Assembly (NCBI GenBank): GCA_008921705.1
Contig: VFFE01006709.1
Location: 236,002-300,001 of the forward strand
Source: Burhinus oedicnemus
Lineage: Eukaryota > Chordata > Aves > Charadriiformes > Burhinidae
DNA: 64,000 nt
Direction of reading: 5' to 3'
Translations under genes and position numbers: made by a program
Shown here: positions 23,868 through 37,966 of the stretch, in pieces
Layout: each line of letters begins with the position of its first letter
Numbering within the stretch: the first letter of the stretch is position 1
The notes under the pieces: model-generated
Database searches by the model: none
Seen by the model: only the letters and a program-made list of their open reading frames with translations
What the model was told of the DNA's origin: nothing

Positions 23868-25001
23868 GTATATAAGGTTTTAAATTCCTACCAAGTATGT
23901 GAAACCTTTATTGCTGTATGTTTGTGTGTGTGTGTTCTGGGCACCTACTTGCTTCTTGAGCAGACCCCATTAATAATGCTGTGCACAAATGTCTTTTGTA
24001 GTTGTTTTGGGATAAATATATGCCTGTACTAATGAAGAATTTTGTGTGCATCTGGAGGCTGCTGCATCTCAAACCAATCACTAATTGGCTGTATTTTTCA
24101 TGAATTTTAATCATTAGAACAATTACACTGATGTTGTGTCTTTTGATGTATTGCATGACCAGGGAACAACTCCAAAGGGACCTGGCTTGCTCATAAAACG
24201 TTCCTGAAGTCAGTAAGGCTACAGACTGTTATACAGCTAAAACAGTAACTTGCTTTCTTTACTTAACAACTGCTGTACTTAATATGGGATTCATCCTACT
24301 GATGACAGCTTTTCCAACTTGACTTGTCTCCTGAAGACACATAAAAAGATGTAGAAAAATGAAGTTGTTACGAACATGCCCATCCAGAAACAGAGGCAAC
24401 AAAACTTCACAGATTCCTACTGTTTCTTTCCTTCGCTTATGTGGTAAATACTGTCTGTTCCCAGGGATGAGTTGTTTCTGACTTGGGATAGTGAGGAGCT
24501 AATAATAGAGTGTATAAAGTGGCACATGTGTGTGAAGGTAAAGGTAGTGGTATCTCATGTTAAATCAACTGATATAATTGCAGAAAATCTCAGAACAAGA
24601 AAGCTTGTCAGCCTTCCTTATTACTTTGGCAACACTATAGTTCGGTCTAATCGAAGAGGTTACCTCGTCACACAAATCCTGCTTTATGTTTTTTCTCAGA
24701 CTCTTTTGACTATACCACCACTGTGGCTGTATAGTGGTATGACAAATGCGTAAACTTAGTTTGATTCATTACTTGCAAAGTTATTTGTAGCCTTCTCGCT
24801 GCATTTCTTATTTCTTACACAAGCACTCCATGTGCTTGTTGAAATCTGATAGTAAAAGTGAGTTAATCAGGAACTCAACTGAGATCAGAACCTGAATGAA
24901 GCATATTAATATACTTGTCTTGTGCAAGGAAAAGACTAATGGGCCGTTCAAAACATGGCGGTGTGGGTTCCCCCCCCCACTGCTGACTTCAATACATTTA
25001 A

Positions 25002-25078
25002 AAAAAAACAAAACAAAACAAAAACCAAAAACAAACAAACAAAAAACCAAAACCCAAACACCAACAAGCAACCAAACA
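25002..25078. repeat. A/C-rich simple tract
   Basis: The tract consists of AAAAC and CAAA units (aaacaaaacaaaacaaaaac and similar) passing into CCAAAC units. It explains the Lys/Thr/Asn-rich + strand frame at 24896-25261. Confidence 0.9.
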
Positions 25079-26510
25079 AAAAAGCTTGACCCAAAACAGG
25101 CCTACCTATCCTTTCATAACTTGGAGCAAAGCTTTGGTACTCCTTGCTTCAGTAAGTTAACAGTTGTTCCTCTTAAAAACATTCCTTTTCGCTGGATTAC
25201 TTTTGATCAATCTGAATATTTTTTCAGAGCTGTATGCAAATATTTTTGTTCTTCTCTATAATTTAGGAAAACTTTGCCTTGAAGCGATTATGACCACTAT
25301 CCTCCCACTAAAAGGTGAATGGTATGGTCTTGTAGTTGCTAGGGTGATAGGGTCATCAGTACAAGTCTACACTTAGTCTGCACATAGTATTGGGTGAGAG
25401 ATTTTACTGTGCAATGATAGTACATGTTTAGTTTAGGTCTTATTCTTTTGCCTGAATAACAGTGGACTGTGTTTTGTACCTCTACTGTGATAACATAGGT
25501 TAATGACCTAAATTATGCTTATCTAAATAGAAGAAAAGGTACCTGAATATAAGTACCTGTCATGTACAACCTTGTAGCTGTTTGACAGAGCTGCTGCTTT
25601 TGCACCTCAAGTTACAGGTTTTTTTCATGTAACCTATATAAGGTACTTAACATGTCCACCATTGACTGGAACGTTGATTGGGCAGGGGGAAGTGCAGTGA
25701 GTGAAATAAATGAAAGAGGTCACTTTATAATTTTACAGGCTTCTCTGGACAGGCTGAATTTATAAAGCTTTTAATGGAATGATTCTGCATTCTCACAAGG
25801 ATTTGTTTAATAATTGAACCTTTTCCCCCCACCCCCCCTCCAGGTAGGGCTATGTAAAAGTCATCTTAAGAAGTTCTGTGCCTCACCTTAGGGTACTAGC
25901 CTGATTTCCTGCACTGATGCATTTGCATTCTCCATCCATCGTCTTGTTCTGTTCCATTTCCATTAGATTTATCTAGTTTGGGTCAGAGCTGACCCTCGCC
26001 ACAAGAAATGTGGTAAAATGAAGCTACTGAATATATATAGAGAGTAGTTCTAGAGAAATTTTACATGTTTTTGGTTAAGAAAGGAACATGAACACTTTCA
26101 TATACAAATCTGAAGTGGTTATCCCTTGCCTGACAAGTGGTATTAGGTTTTTTTTGTTTTTTATTTTCACTGTGAAAAGACTAGTCTTAAGAAAGCGAAT
26201 AGGTACCATACCATTCTAAAAGATATACCGCCCAATGCAGCAGGTGAGAGAAAAAGATGTATCTGTTAGCATAGAAATACAGGAATTTACAACACTGTGT
26301 ACCTGAAGGCCTCTAAATATCTTAAAAGTTAGTAAAAGAACTATTCACCTCCGCAAAACTTAGGAGAAAAAGATACCTGGATGTTTTGTAAATATAAAAT
26401 GGGAAAGTTCAGCAAAACTGTTGCTTAATCAGATACTATCAAAACCAACAAAACCAGGATTGCTAACTCTGCTGTCAGCTGAGTTGAAGGGAGCAAGCAC
26501 TTGATACTGC

Positions 26511-26581
26511 TTTCCCCCCCTTCTTTCTTCTTCCTGTTGGGTGTTTGAATGAGACTTCTTTTTCCCCCTCCTCCCCCCTTA
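26511..26581. repeat. C/T-rich tract
   Basis: Almost pure pyrimidine on the + strand, with C-runs at both ends and a short mixed centre. It could serve as the polypyrimidine tract of a splice acceptor (ccctccttaggatt-like context at its 3' end), but no exon was recognised downstream. Confidence 0.6.
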
Positions 26582-27620
26582 GGATTATGACCTGATTGCT
26601 TCAGATCAGAGAAACTGTTTATGGTGGAAGTTGCATGAGAACTGGTACAGCTTTACCCACAATTTACCTTAACCAAATCATTGGGAGTTTGCAAACGAGG
26701 TTTAATTGACATTTCCTGTCTGGAGCTGCGTGTGTAGCACAGTACAAATGCAAAGTCCACAGTAGTAAATAACACAGGGTGATTGCTGCTAGGCAAGATA
26801 GTTTCAACTTCCAGCATGTTGATTTTAAATAACCTTATTAATACAGATCCCCTTGTCATTCTGCTTGGCAAAAGTTAGCCTAAGCTAACTATGCCTATGT
26901 ATTTTTTGGGGTAGAATTAAAGATAACCTGCAGGATGACTTTGTATTCTTTGCTAGTTGCAAAGTGTAGCACTGGTGGTCTCTTTGTGGTCTGAATGATC
27001 TTTTGTAAACTGAGCAGTTCTCGTGCAATGGAAAGAAAATTTGTGCAAACTCCTAAAACAGACACTAAACAGATGCACAGAAAGAATATAGACACTGTAT
27101 GATGAGTGATGCATGCAAGTATCTTCAAAGAAACAGAATATTTTACTACCTATTTCACTGACATAAAGGCTTAAAAAGTTATGGTTTTGCTTTCAAATAT
27201 CTATCACCAAAGCAAAATTACATTTCAGATGATGTATCATTGCTTCTGCTAAAAACTCTGTCAAAGTATATTTTCTAATGTGACTTGGATATCTTGGTGA
27301 GGCACCATTTTTCATCTAGTCTGAACCCTTGTTTGCTTGTGTGGCTTCTGATGGGACTTGAAAAAGGTAAGGAAAAATGAGGAATGGCTTCTGAGAGAAA
27401 TATTGATAAGCCTATACCTGGAAACATGCAGCTATTCTTTGACTCCGATAAAATATATTGGGGAGAAGAAATTTCTTGTGTGATACAGGCTCAAAATAGG
27501 CGTAGCTTAGTTATTTTGAGATTTGCTTCTGTCTCTGTTGGTTTGGACGAGACTTTCTTTCCGCTGAGGAGAGTATTAGCTGCTTGGCTGGTAGTTCCTA
27601 AAGTTCTTAAAAGAAGGGGG

Positions 27621-27640
27621 AAAAAAAAAAAAAAAAAAAA
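27621..27640. repeat. A20 homopolymer
   Basis: Twenty A residues follow a short G-run. No retrocopy body was recognised upstream. Confidence 0.9.
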
Positions 27641-30600
27641 GGAAAATTCTTGTGAACATAGAACAACTACTGGAGAGTGTTTGATTAAGCAAAAGAGTAA
27701 TAATCAGGTCTACAACATCTCTTGGAACCTCATTCACAACAAGCATATTAATGCAAGCTCTCATGTGCTTTTCTTTAAGTAGGTAGCAAGTTATGTGGTT
27801 TTATGAAATCTCTAAACTGTGAGGGAAATGCTTTCTTCTAAGGTACGCTTCCAAGGTAGCCCTACAAAAATAACTTGTTATGATAGCAAATTCAGAATGA
27901 AGTCATAAAGTGCTTTAACCATCTGCAATTGCCAATGAAAACAAGAACCGTAAAATTGCTTTCTCTGACCTACTGTCTCACAGGCAATCTTGCACTCATT
28001 TATGAAAGTTACTCCAGAATAAAGCAATTATGCTTGGTGAAACACATGTGGAGATTGAGGCCCCCCTTAAGCATCCTGACTTGATCCAACTTTGCTTATC
28101 TTGTTCTTAGCCCTCCTTCCCGATCCTCCCTCCAGCCCTGATGCATGTACCCGAAGAGCCCCTCGGTGCTTTGCAGCTGGCTGTTTAGAAATAGCTTTGA
28201 AAAATAAAATGCTAACAATTAAAATAACTGTATAGCATTTTGTTTGATAAAGCCTGGAACTGTGTGTCTTACACAATGAGGCCTAAAAATCAATATGGCA
28301 GTGCCAAGTTTTCTGCTGACAGGGTATTTTGGCTGTCCCTTGGACCTGTGTCTAACAGCAACAATACCACAATTACGAAGTGCAAGACCCATGTAGCTAA
28401 ACTTTTACCTCACTGACAACAAAGAATGTGCCAGTTATGATGTATTAGGCTTTCCCTTGACAAGCTTAAGGCACAATAAGGAGATGGTTGCATGGGAAAG
28501 ACTGCTGAAGTAATCAATCAAATCTGTGTTTTAGTCTGTTCATGCTTGTAGCTAAGAAACCGAGACTAAAGGGACCGGGGAATAAAGATGATGGGTCAGA
28601 GCTTTTATATCTCCTCTTTTTAATCATAGTGCTGTACTAGGTTGAGACTGACCTCCAGGCAATGGAGAGGAGGAGAGAGGATCCTATGCAGAGCCTCAAG
28701 ACTCACTCCCCCAGGTTTCCCTTTTCCCTGAATCACGGAATATGCTTTGGAAGCATTTTACTGGGAGGCTTACAGCAGTACAAGCTGCTTCTTATTTCCC
28801 AACCTCACTCCTGTTTAATTCTTCTAATGTTCAGCGGTTTTCTTGCTCTTTTTCTCGGTCCCCATTTCATCTTTCTCCTGAGTTTCATGTAGCTGTTTAC
28901 ACTTGTTTCCGCTAAGGTACACCAAATGAGAATAATATTTATCTCCAATACAAGTCAGCGGGGAATTGAGCTCTGCTTATCATATACCAAATTATTTCTG
29001 TGAGAGAACTTTGCCTTTCTTTATAGTAGCAGATTATGCACTACATTCAAATGTCTTTTAGTGGAATAATTGCTGTTGCAATCTTTATTTACCCTTCTAT
29101 CCTTAAAAAAATTATCTTGGATACATTTGGATAATTAAATATTTAATCAATATCATATTTTTATCTACTTTTGATACCCCATTCTATAATAAAGGGAATG
29201 GGCCTGTACAGCAGAAACCAAGCTATTACTAGTAAAAACTAGTATTACTAAGAGTGTTAAGGAATCCTGAGATACGAAGAATGTCAAACAAAAAAGGTTG
29301 TACCGATGTTGAAGAAATCTTATATGGCATGAGGAGCTGAGAAACTCATGGTTTCATGTGATCTACACTGGTGTTGGCAAGAATCCTTGCAAAAATTACA
29401 TGTCCGTTTAAAAATTATTTCGTCCTTACTGGAATTCAGTTCTTAGTGATTTTCCTAGATGGATCGTGGTTGGTGTGTGAAACTTTCAATGGCGCAGTCT
29501 AATCAATACCATCAGTGTCAAGATACTTTCCTTATGCCTCTTGTGTTTCAAGTGAGGTCTAAGATTATTAATGGGTACAATTTCTTGGAAACAACTCAAT
29601 ATTTATTTTCTAATACTTGCATGTGATATGGCCACTTCTGAGCTGTATTAACATTTCCATTTCATTAATCATTGTGACCTAAAATGGGTGGGTCCTTATG
29701 TGGTTTCCTAATTCCTGCCCCCCCCCCTTCAAGTACTTGATTTTTGGGAAGTAAGCACATATAAGCAGCTTGCATGTTAATGAAAATTGGCTTACTTTCT
29801 CCAGGGAGTGTAACAAATTCAAACTAAAGCTTTATTTTTAATCTTTTCCACTAATGAGGACTTTTATTTATATAACTTCAAACACTGTGTTAGTTCCACA
29901 CTGATACTTTGGGTAAGCAATTGCTGCCAAGGAACAATTTTTTAATGCCTGATATCTGAAAAAACACCATTGTACACTCCTAATTCTAAACATAAAAGAA
30001 ATTTTCAGATGGCAGAGTGGTTTTAGTAAGGAAAATAACTGACTACTTGGAAAGCAAAACTTTCAGTGTATGGGTGGGGGAGAGTAACTGAAAATTTGAA
30101 AAATTGTAAGCTATCTTGTAATGTTCTTCAGAAGCAAAATTTTCTAAACAATATTTGTATGTCTTAGGGATTGTAGTCTCCATTATGCATAGGAGCCCTC
30201 TCATACCAAACTCTTCTTGGGAGTTCATGCCTAATGTAGGAGAGTTAGGAGTTCCTAGTTTTAGTGAAGTGATGAAGAATAATTTAGAAGATAAAACTGA
30301 AACTGAAGTTCCAATGCAAGTGGTATATGGAGACAGAGAGCAAAATAATGCTTGTGAAGCAGAAATGTTTGCGGAGACAATAAGGATAAACTTCACCTTT
30401 GCTGTAGATGTTTCTTTATAGTTCTTATTCTGCAGACTTTCTTGTAATACGGATGAATTCTTATTTATCATAAAACTCACTGAAACAGCTTTTAGGTCTG
30501 ATTGCAAAATGAAGGTAACTGAGAACTCGGAATGGCAAACCCGGCCCTCTTTGGTGTTATGATACAGTTTTTAACTCTGTGATCGCATATTATTTTTAAT

Positions 30601-31855
30601 ATCAACTGCTGCTTCAGTTAGTTCACTTACAAAGTACTGTTTGTATGGTATTCTTTCTAAAAATCTCTCTAGACTGTTTTTACATCTTCCCAAATTTATT
30701 TATTTACATGTGTTCCCCTCAGTCCACCTCCCCCCCCCCAACTTTTGAGTGTTAAGTAGATCAAAGCTAAAAGCAACAATACATGGCCTTATGTTAGTTT
30801 ATGTATTAATTGTCTATTTTAATTTCTCTGACAGCTACTTTTGGTTTTCACTGAAAAATTCAGTAATGCCTAAACCCTTTTAATACGTAGTCATGTGAGT
30901 TTAGTTTTGTTCTTTTTAAGATACATTGACTTGTCTCCCTAGACTGAATGTTGTCTATGATCACATTGTTCACATCTTCATTTTTAGCTCTTATAGACAC
31001 TTTTGAGTCTTGCAGTTTGTTTTTCTTTTTTTTAAAAAATCATATGCCAAGTTTGAAACACTTTATTTTGATAGCTTATATATTATTGTCAAAGAACCTA
31101 CTTGTCAAATAGGTGGTTGGAGCATCTGAGTGTTAAACCCTATCTGTGCTGCAGTTACCTTTTATCACGTATCATTTATCTGTAATTTATTTATACTAAC
31201 ATCAGTTAATTTGGGCTCTTGCAGTTTACTACGTGGGCCTACTAAACACCAAGTTGTATCTTGGAGTAAATGATTATAAAGAGCTTGATATAATATAAAG
31301 CTTATCAGTAACTGTTTCGCAAAGCAAAGAATCTTGCATGTAATTCATGTTTCCAAAGCCTCTTGCTGTGTGTTGAGCGTTTTTAATGCATTAAGAAATA
31401 CAGGAAAGAAAATTGGTCTTCCTCACACTTGGAAAGTGTATGTGCCTGAGACTGTCCTTAGCACGCAAAGAGGAAGCTTGTTGCTTGGTTAACTCTTCTT
31501 TCAATTCATGGAAGAAGATCTGAGCCAGGATAACTTTGAAGGAGATGGTGTCACCCTGAAGGACAAGTTACCTCCAACCTAATTTCTTTACTCGGGTTCT
31601 TCTTTGTATAATTCCTCTGCCCCAACCTTAGAACAAGGACATTCTGTGTACCTTTCTGTTTGACCCCTGACAGAAAAGACTGCTTAGCAAATGCTTTAAC
31701 GTGGTTTTCCAAACAGGTGTACCAGGACCAGAAAGTGTTGCTGGTAAATCCGTGATTTCTGCTTCTCTGCCTATAGGAACGCAGAAAAGAAGTGCATGAA
31801 TGATGTTTGCAAGTTAAACTAAGGAAGAAAGTGTTTAAGAAAACTTGGTAGTAAA

Positions 31856-31903
31856 AAAACCAAAACAAAACAACAAAAACAAACAAACAAAAAAACCCCC
31901 TCA
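31856..31903. repeat. A/C-rich simple tract
   Basis: Repeated CAAAA and CAAA units end in AAAAACCCCC. It is compositionally like the tracts near 3903 and 25002. Confidence 0.85.
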
Positions 31904-34900
31904 AACTGAAAAAATTTAGAGGAAAAACCTTTATTGGCTATCCTTGATTTTCAGATAATTAAGGCATTATTTAAATTCAGGTTTTTATGATTCATACAAA
32001 GTTTATGGTAGGCAGGAAAGATCCAGTGAGGGGAAATGCAGAAAAGGAGTTATGACCTACATCGAGAAAAACCACCAGTATCACTTAGGAGTATTTATCT
32101 TTGTTGATGGTAAGGCTTAAAGGACTCTTCATGGTGGCTTTTCCTTTTGTGGAAAAATTTCCTAGTATACTTAATGAGGCTGACTTTGAGAGAAGTGGCA
32201 TTGGCCTCGCCATGTAAATATTTGCTGTTTGGGTAGTTTACTCTTAAAAGAGTAAGCTTCATGTCAAAACTTCCAGTGTTTTAATATTTACCCCCAAGTT
32301 TCTATACTCTGTTCCATTTTGTTTAAACACACAAATACCATTCACGACAGTCCATGATTGCTTATGCACTTTTATTTCTGACTGGGGCAAGGATGTTCTT
32401 ATTCAGCTCCTACCCCTCTTATTCAGCCCTTTGACTGAAAAAAGCTGGTGAGGCAAGTTGCCACAGAGACCTAGTTGTTACGTTTACGCTTTGTCCTAGA
32501 AATAGCTTCATGCTTGTGCTCCAGCTCATGCTTGTCTAGCATCCAAACAGCTGGCATTTAAGCCTACCTCAGATGTGGGCTTTAGATAAAGCTTTAGATA
32601 AGCTCTGGAGCATGAGGGAAAAGAATGCCTGAGAGCCTTGGGTGGACCTGGTGGAGCACCATGTGATGCAGTATGATCAGGGACAGCGATGGGTCATGTT
32701 TGCCTCGGCCCTCGCATCTGGAGAGGTCGCATGCAGTGAAGTAGTAGAGAGCGAGTAGAAAGTGTCCTTTTTTGACACTGTGAATGCATAAAGAGCAGTT
32801 TACAGGGCATGTCCTACCATAGTCTGCTTCCTAGGCCGTGCTCCTACACAGGATTTAAATAAGGCCAGAGTTTTTGAGTGTTTTTCTGGGGCTAATGAAA
32901 TGTATCTGTATGTATACAGACATGAATACAAATACAGAGTTAAATGTCTTCACGTTAGCATAGCGGCTTTGCCTGCCTCATTCCTTGTGTTCCCATATAA
33001 CTTCGTGTGTGACATGAATAAGAGGAGATTATAGTATTACAGCCCTGGGAAGCATCCTGAGAGCTTGCCAAGCAGAAGAACAGTTGTTTAATATTACCTC
33101 TGTTTAGAAGCAATTATATCCAGGAAAATGCAATTCAGATCAGATCTTCTGAAATTCACCAAGGCTAGTGAACCCTTAACTATTTGAAAGCCAGGTGATG
33201 CATCGAAAATCACCAGTTTGTTTCATCATTGGCTGCGGTGCTCATGCCATCACTGTGCCTGTGCTGGGCAAAACGCCAAAGTTGGGGGGTGGGGGGGTTG
33301 TCAAGGAAATGTCTGTAAAATGTGTTATTTGCGGTGCTCAAACTTTCTGTCACTTTGGTTTCAAGCCTTAGTAATGAAATTGTCCTGTGGAACAAGCAGG
33401 CCACACTGAGGAAGAAGGGTTGGACAATCAGAAGGAGGAAGGGCTCAGCTGTAAGATGGCTTCTGAATGGAGGGCTGACAACACAGGTGGGGTACCTTAA
33501 TCTATGCTGGTGGGGCAGGAGGACTAATCAGCTGGTTATAGAAGGGAATAGGGCTTTGTAGTGAAGGGAGGATTTTACCCTAAGGGTTGCTGTGCTCTGG
33601 GGTTGATTGTCCTAATAGAGAGAGCTGCCTGTCTCTCCCATTTTCCTTCCCCAAGCTTTTTATGATGCTAAGTTGCTTAGCTTTTAGTTTTGAAGGATAC
33701 TGAGCAGATGATTTTATTTTCTTTTCCTACGTAAAGGGAACGCAATGTAAGGATGCAAGCTTTTACTGTTTAGGATATTGACTCTTAGCTAAGGTGGCTT
33801 CTCTTCTGTTTTGAATTGTACCTCTCTAACTCCATCTGTGGCTGTCTGACACCCAGCTGATGTTGACATCCATGCAGAGTAGCAGGTAGTGAAGTTGCTA
33901 GTGAGCACCAAGAAACTCCTGAGCAAAGGTTTAGCAATTGGTTTTTTAAGCAACAGTGGCATATTTTTCTCCCAAGAGCTTGTTCATTGAAGCTGTATCT
34001 CCTGACGAGTTTTCTCTGGTTACAAGTTAATGTTGGTTCTGATTTACTCTTGCACCGCCAGACCTTGTATAAATTGATGGAAATTCAAGGAGTGAAAGGT
34101 GATTTACTTTATTTTTCATAGATGTGATTTTGCTGCTATGATAGGGGAAATGCTGACTTTATTCTGAGCAGATCTACTGCAAAGGGTGGTTCTTCACAGT
34201 ACAAAATACTTAGCTTTGCAACCAAGCAGGAATGGCCAGATGAACCCATCTGCCTGTCATCCAGAACAGTTCCCCATAGTAGAAAATGATACAGCCAACT
34301 TCTTTACCGCTGGTGCAGTTCTGGGAAATTATTTCAAAACAAGTCCAAAGAAGAGTTCTTTTCTTTCTTACTGAGGTCTTGATCTAATCCTGGCCTGAAA
34401 CTGTGGTCTTTTTCTCATTAAATGTTTCTTAAATGGGTTATTTAAGATTGGCAAAAACCACCTGCCTCTCTTGCTTGCAGAGTTTTTCTTCAAATTATCA
34501 GTTGCTTTGGTGGTTTTGTACTGTATGGGAATTAAACTTTTACCCAAAGAAAAACTGCTTCTTGGAGTTGATACTTGCACATGAAGGTTATTCTTGTGAT
34601 ATTTATTCTCTTCTGTTTATATCTGTGGAACAGTGATTCTTGCATCTGTCTTTGACAAGTCTGAATCATCTGGCTATTAGAACAATTGAGAAAGTACACT
34701 GAAAGATTTAAAGTTTCAAATTACTATGTTTTAAAACCAGAAATCACGGACTATGTGATAAGCTTATATAAGAATATTTTTCCAGTTAACTATATAAGTG
34801 AATATAGAATAATTTTTTTCCAGTTTCTGCTAATTTCTAAGGGGTTATCTTTAGTTATTTGTTTTGTCTAACTCGGGAAAGTGTGTGATAATCAGCCCCG

Positions 34901-36676
34901 GAAGTTGCTGGTATCAAAGAATCAAATCCTTGTCCCTAACACTTCATGTCTTGTTACAGTGCACTCTTTCCCACCCCCCCACTCCAAAATGACAGTCATA
35001 CACTGGATGACCTTGAAAAATAGCAAGTTAAAACATAAGTCTATGCAGAAGAGCTCTGGTGTTGGATGTCTTCTGCGTGTAATAGGCATGTAATAGCTGT
35101 ACAGAAGCACACATTCAGAAATGCTGAATTTTACCCGTGATGTGCAGAAAACAAATGCACTGTTAATTAACCAAATGCATATATGTATTTTTAACCTGGT
35201 GAAGACATGCTACTGATTACAGTTACAGTTGTGACTGCTCTGAGAAATGATTTAAAAAAAATATTAAGAATACAAAAGTAAAAGGTACCAAAGCGAAGCT
35301 AAGCAACTTCTTTGTCCCTTTTCAGGGGGCTTCCAGCTACCATTTCAGAGCAGGTGAAATAATAGTAATCAGAGCAATTACAGTTAAGCTATACCTAGAG
35401 TATTTTACTAAATATGAAACTGAAAGGGGAAGTATGCACAGACCATTTGACTTTTTGGAACACTCCTAATGTGGTATAACACATCCATTTTGCATTCTTT
35501 TAGAGGAAAGAAAAAGGCAGGATTTTACTAGTGGATCCAGTTCGAAGGGAGGAGATACAAGCCTGGTGATTGAATGTCTTCAAACTCAGCCAGTGCTGCC
35601 TTGTCTTCCAATAGAAATTTTGCAGCAGAAGTGCCAAGAATACATGCCTGGTCTCTGCAACCCATCACAATGCTTTTTGTGTTCAGGATCACGCAGATGT
35701 TAGAAAAGTCAGTTTACAAGACCACTGTTAGACCACCTGTACAGTTTGCCATATACTCCTCTGGCACCAATTTACAAGGAGAAGCATGTACCCAAACATC
35801 TGTCAGTAACGTCACCGTAATTACCGTTGAAATTACCAGTTACCTGTCATCACAGGTCTTTCTGCTATTAAGACTGGCAAAGAGGAAATTGAAATCTTGT
35901 TCTTAAGTCACCTCTTTGTTTATTTCAAATATTGTTAAATTACTTCCAGTGTTGTCAAGTAATGCTGGCCCATCCAGTGCTAGTGCCTTTTGAAGGAGGA
36001 AAAATGCTCAAATCTCTTTGCCCAGATGGAACGTGGGTTGAAACATGCTGCACGAGTGGGGAGTTGAAACAGCTGTTTGCTGTGTGCGGGTAAAAGGAAG
36101 ACTTGAGTCTCTGGGCTCTTAATTCTAGGTCTGTTACCAGCATTGCATAGGGAAAGGTAGGCTCAAAACTGAAATGTAGTAACTTAAAGTTATAGATCGT
36201 AACTGAGCAGGCAGTGTGCCTCACCCGCGTGATGTCTCAGGGAATTAAAAGCTCCAAAGTATTTTCTAGAAATCAGTCACTTCCTTTGGAAAAGAAAAAA
36301 AGGAGGAGGAAGAATCTCAGTGCTCCGTTGTATCTTGTGGATAGATGACACAGTGATATATGAGACCAGCCCTGCTTTTGCTATTATAAATTCCCAGCAG
36401 TCGCAGGGAACTGGAATGCGATCTCCGCAGGCAGGCGGTCTGCCCACACTTGAGGCCATGAAGGATCAGGCCCAGAGTGCTGCTTTTGCTACAGAGCTTC
36501 TACAGTTCTCTTTCGTCTCAAAATATTTTCTTTACGCACCATAAAAACTTGTAAATAAAATTTGAGCTGGGCTACAGTAAAAAAAGTGCCTTTAAAGATG
36601 ATCCAATGACCTCCTTGCTTTAAATTTAAGATGATGAGAAGACTTTAGGTGGGAAGATTTTGATTGATGATCCAAG

Positions 36677-36880
36677 GTGCGTGAGAAAGGGGTAAGCAAT
36701 AAAGAACCAGAAAGGAATAAAGAAGGCAATTATGAAAAGGAAATTAAAGGTGAGATCTGGCAGATATGTTGGGAGAGATGGAAGAAACAGACTTTGGAGA
36801 TGAACAGGATCGAAGGAAAGGGAAAAGGGACTGTGAAGAAAGGAAAAATAAGAGAAAAGAAAAATACCAAAAGGTTCATA
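36677..36880. repeat. Purine-rich tract
   Basis: About 200 bases are dominated by A and G on the + strand (gaaagg, agaaaag and ggagag motifs). This explains the Lys/Glu-rich 82-codon frame over it, which is not called as a gene. Confidence 0.6.
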
Positions 36881-37950
36881 GGCTTCTCTGGAACAGGTAG
36901 CTTCAATGCAAAATCGAGATCTTAACTGCATAGAAACAGTGATGACAGTGTATGTCGTAGGGTACAGAACTGCGATGCTGGAATTGGAACTGGCTGATCT
37001 GGAAGGGGAGAAGAATGCACACAAAATCGTTAACAGTGATGTTTGAAGTGAATCACTTCAGAAATTGTGCATGGGTTTTTTTGTGGTATTTCCTTTCCTG
37101 TTTGGGGCCCTGTTTTGGGGGCAGTGGTCAGGATTTGATACTTACAGCTTTTTGTGTGTTTCCCTAAATCTATTGCAGTTTGATGTGGATGGACATACAC
37201 AGATGAAGATGTGTACTTAATCTGCCTTCCTTTCTTATCAGTGACATGTACCGTATTATCCTCCCTTTTCCTTTTCACAGTTCTTGGTAGTCATCTCAGT
37301 AATTTTTGGCATGTCAGTGAAGTCTTGTTGAGTTGTTTATCTACAGTTTCTAGATGCTTTTGAGTATTGCAGTCCCTCCTTCTGCAGGGGTAACTTGTAA
37401 TCCTTGATACAGACTTGGACTTTGGCCATACTGAGAAGCATCCTGTATAAATGGTTTCATCCTCGCTGAGAAATTTAGATTTTTTTTTGTCTATCCTATT
37501 CTCACTATTATTTAAATTCTGTCTATCCTATGTCACTCAAATGTTATTTTGCTTTATAGGTGCCTCATCAGACTTCCTCTGCTTGTATCATTTACAGTTG
37601 TCACTGAAGATGATTAGGTATAGTCCAGTAATGCTGGTGAAGAGCCTAGGAAAATACAACTCGACTCTAAAATATCTGTGGTTTGGTTTTTTTTTTTTTC
37701 TGAAATAAAAAAAGATTTGAGGAAGTGGTGAATAATGTAATAAATCATGAGCTATTAACGAGACTGTTTTACTGTCAAAATCCCCATTAGACACACATAC
37801 CACTAACAGGATTGGTAAATTAGGAACTGTGTAAACTGAGATCCTACTTTGATTGTGTGGAAAAGAAAGATACATGCTGAAGCCAACTTGACATTGGCAA
37901 TGAATAGTGCATCATGTAATAATTATTATACTCAAAGCACCACTTGAAGA

Positions 37951-37966
37951 ATAATAATAATAATAA
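37951..37966. repeat. (AAT)n microsatellite
   Basis: About five AAT units run directly into an A-rich tail. Confidence 0.85.

Noticed and set aside
24896..25261. 121-codon + strand frame
   Set aside because: Its Lys/Thr/Asn-rich centre is the translated A/C-rich simple tract.
27384..27782. 132-codon + strand frame starting MASERNIDKPIPGN
   Set aside because: The first 75 residues look protein-like, but the frame runs through an A20 homopolymer and matches nothing I recognise. No splice or transcript evidence is visible.
35690..35800. Possible CR1 fragment (gttagaccacctgtacag)
   Set aside because: Resemblance to the CR1 'gagaccacatctggagtactg' region is limited to about 15 bases and the flanks do not follow CR1 order.
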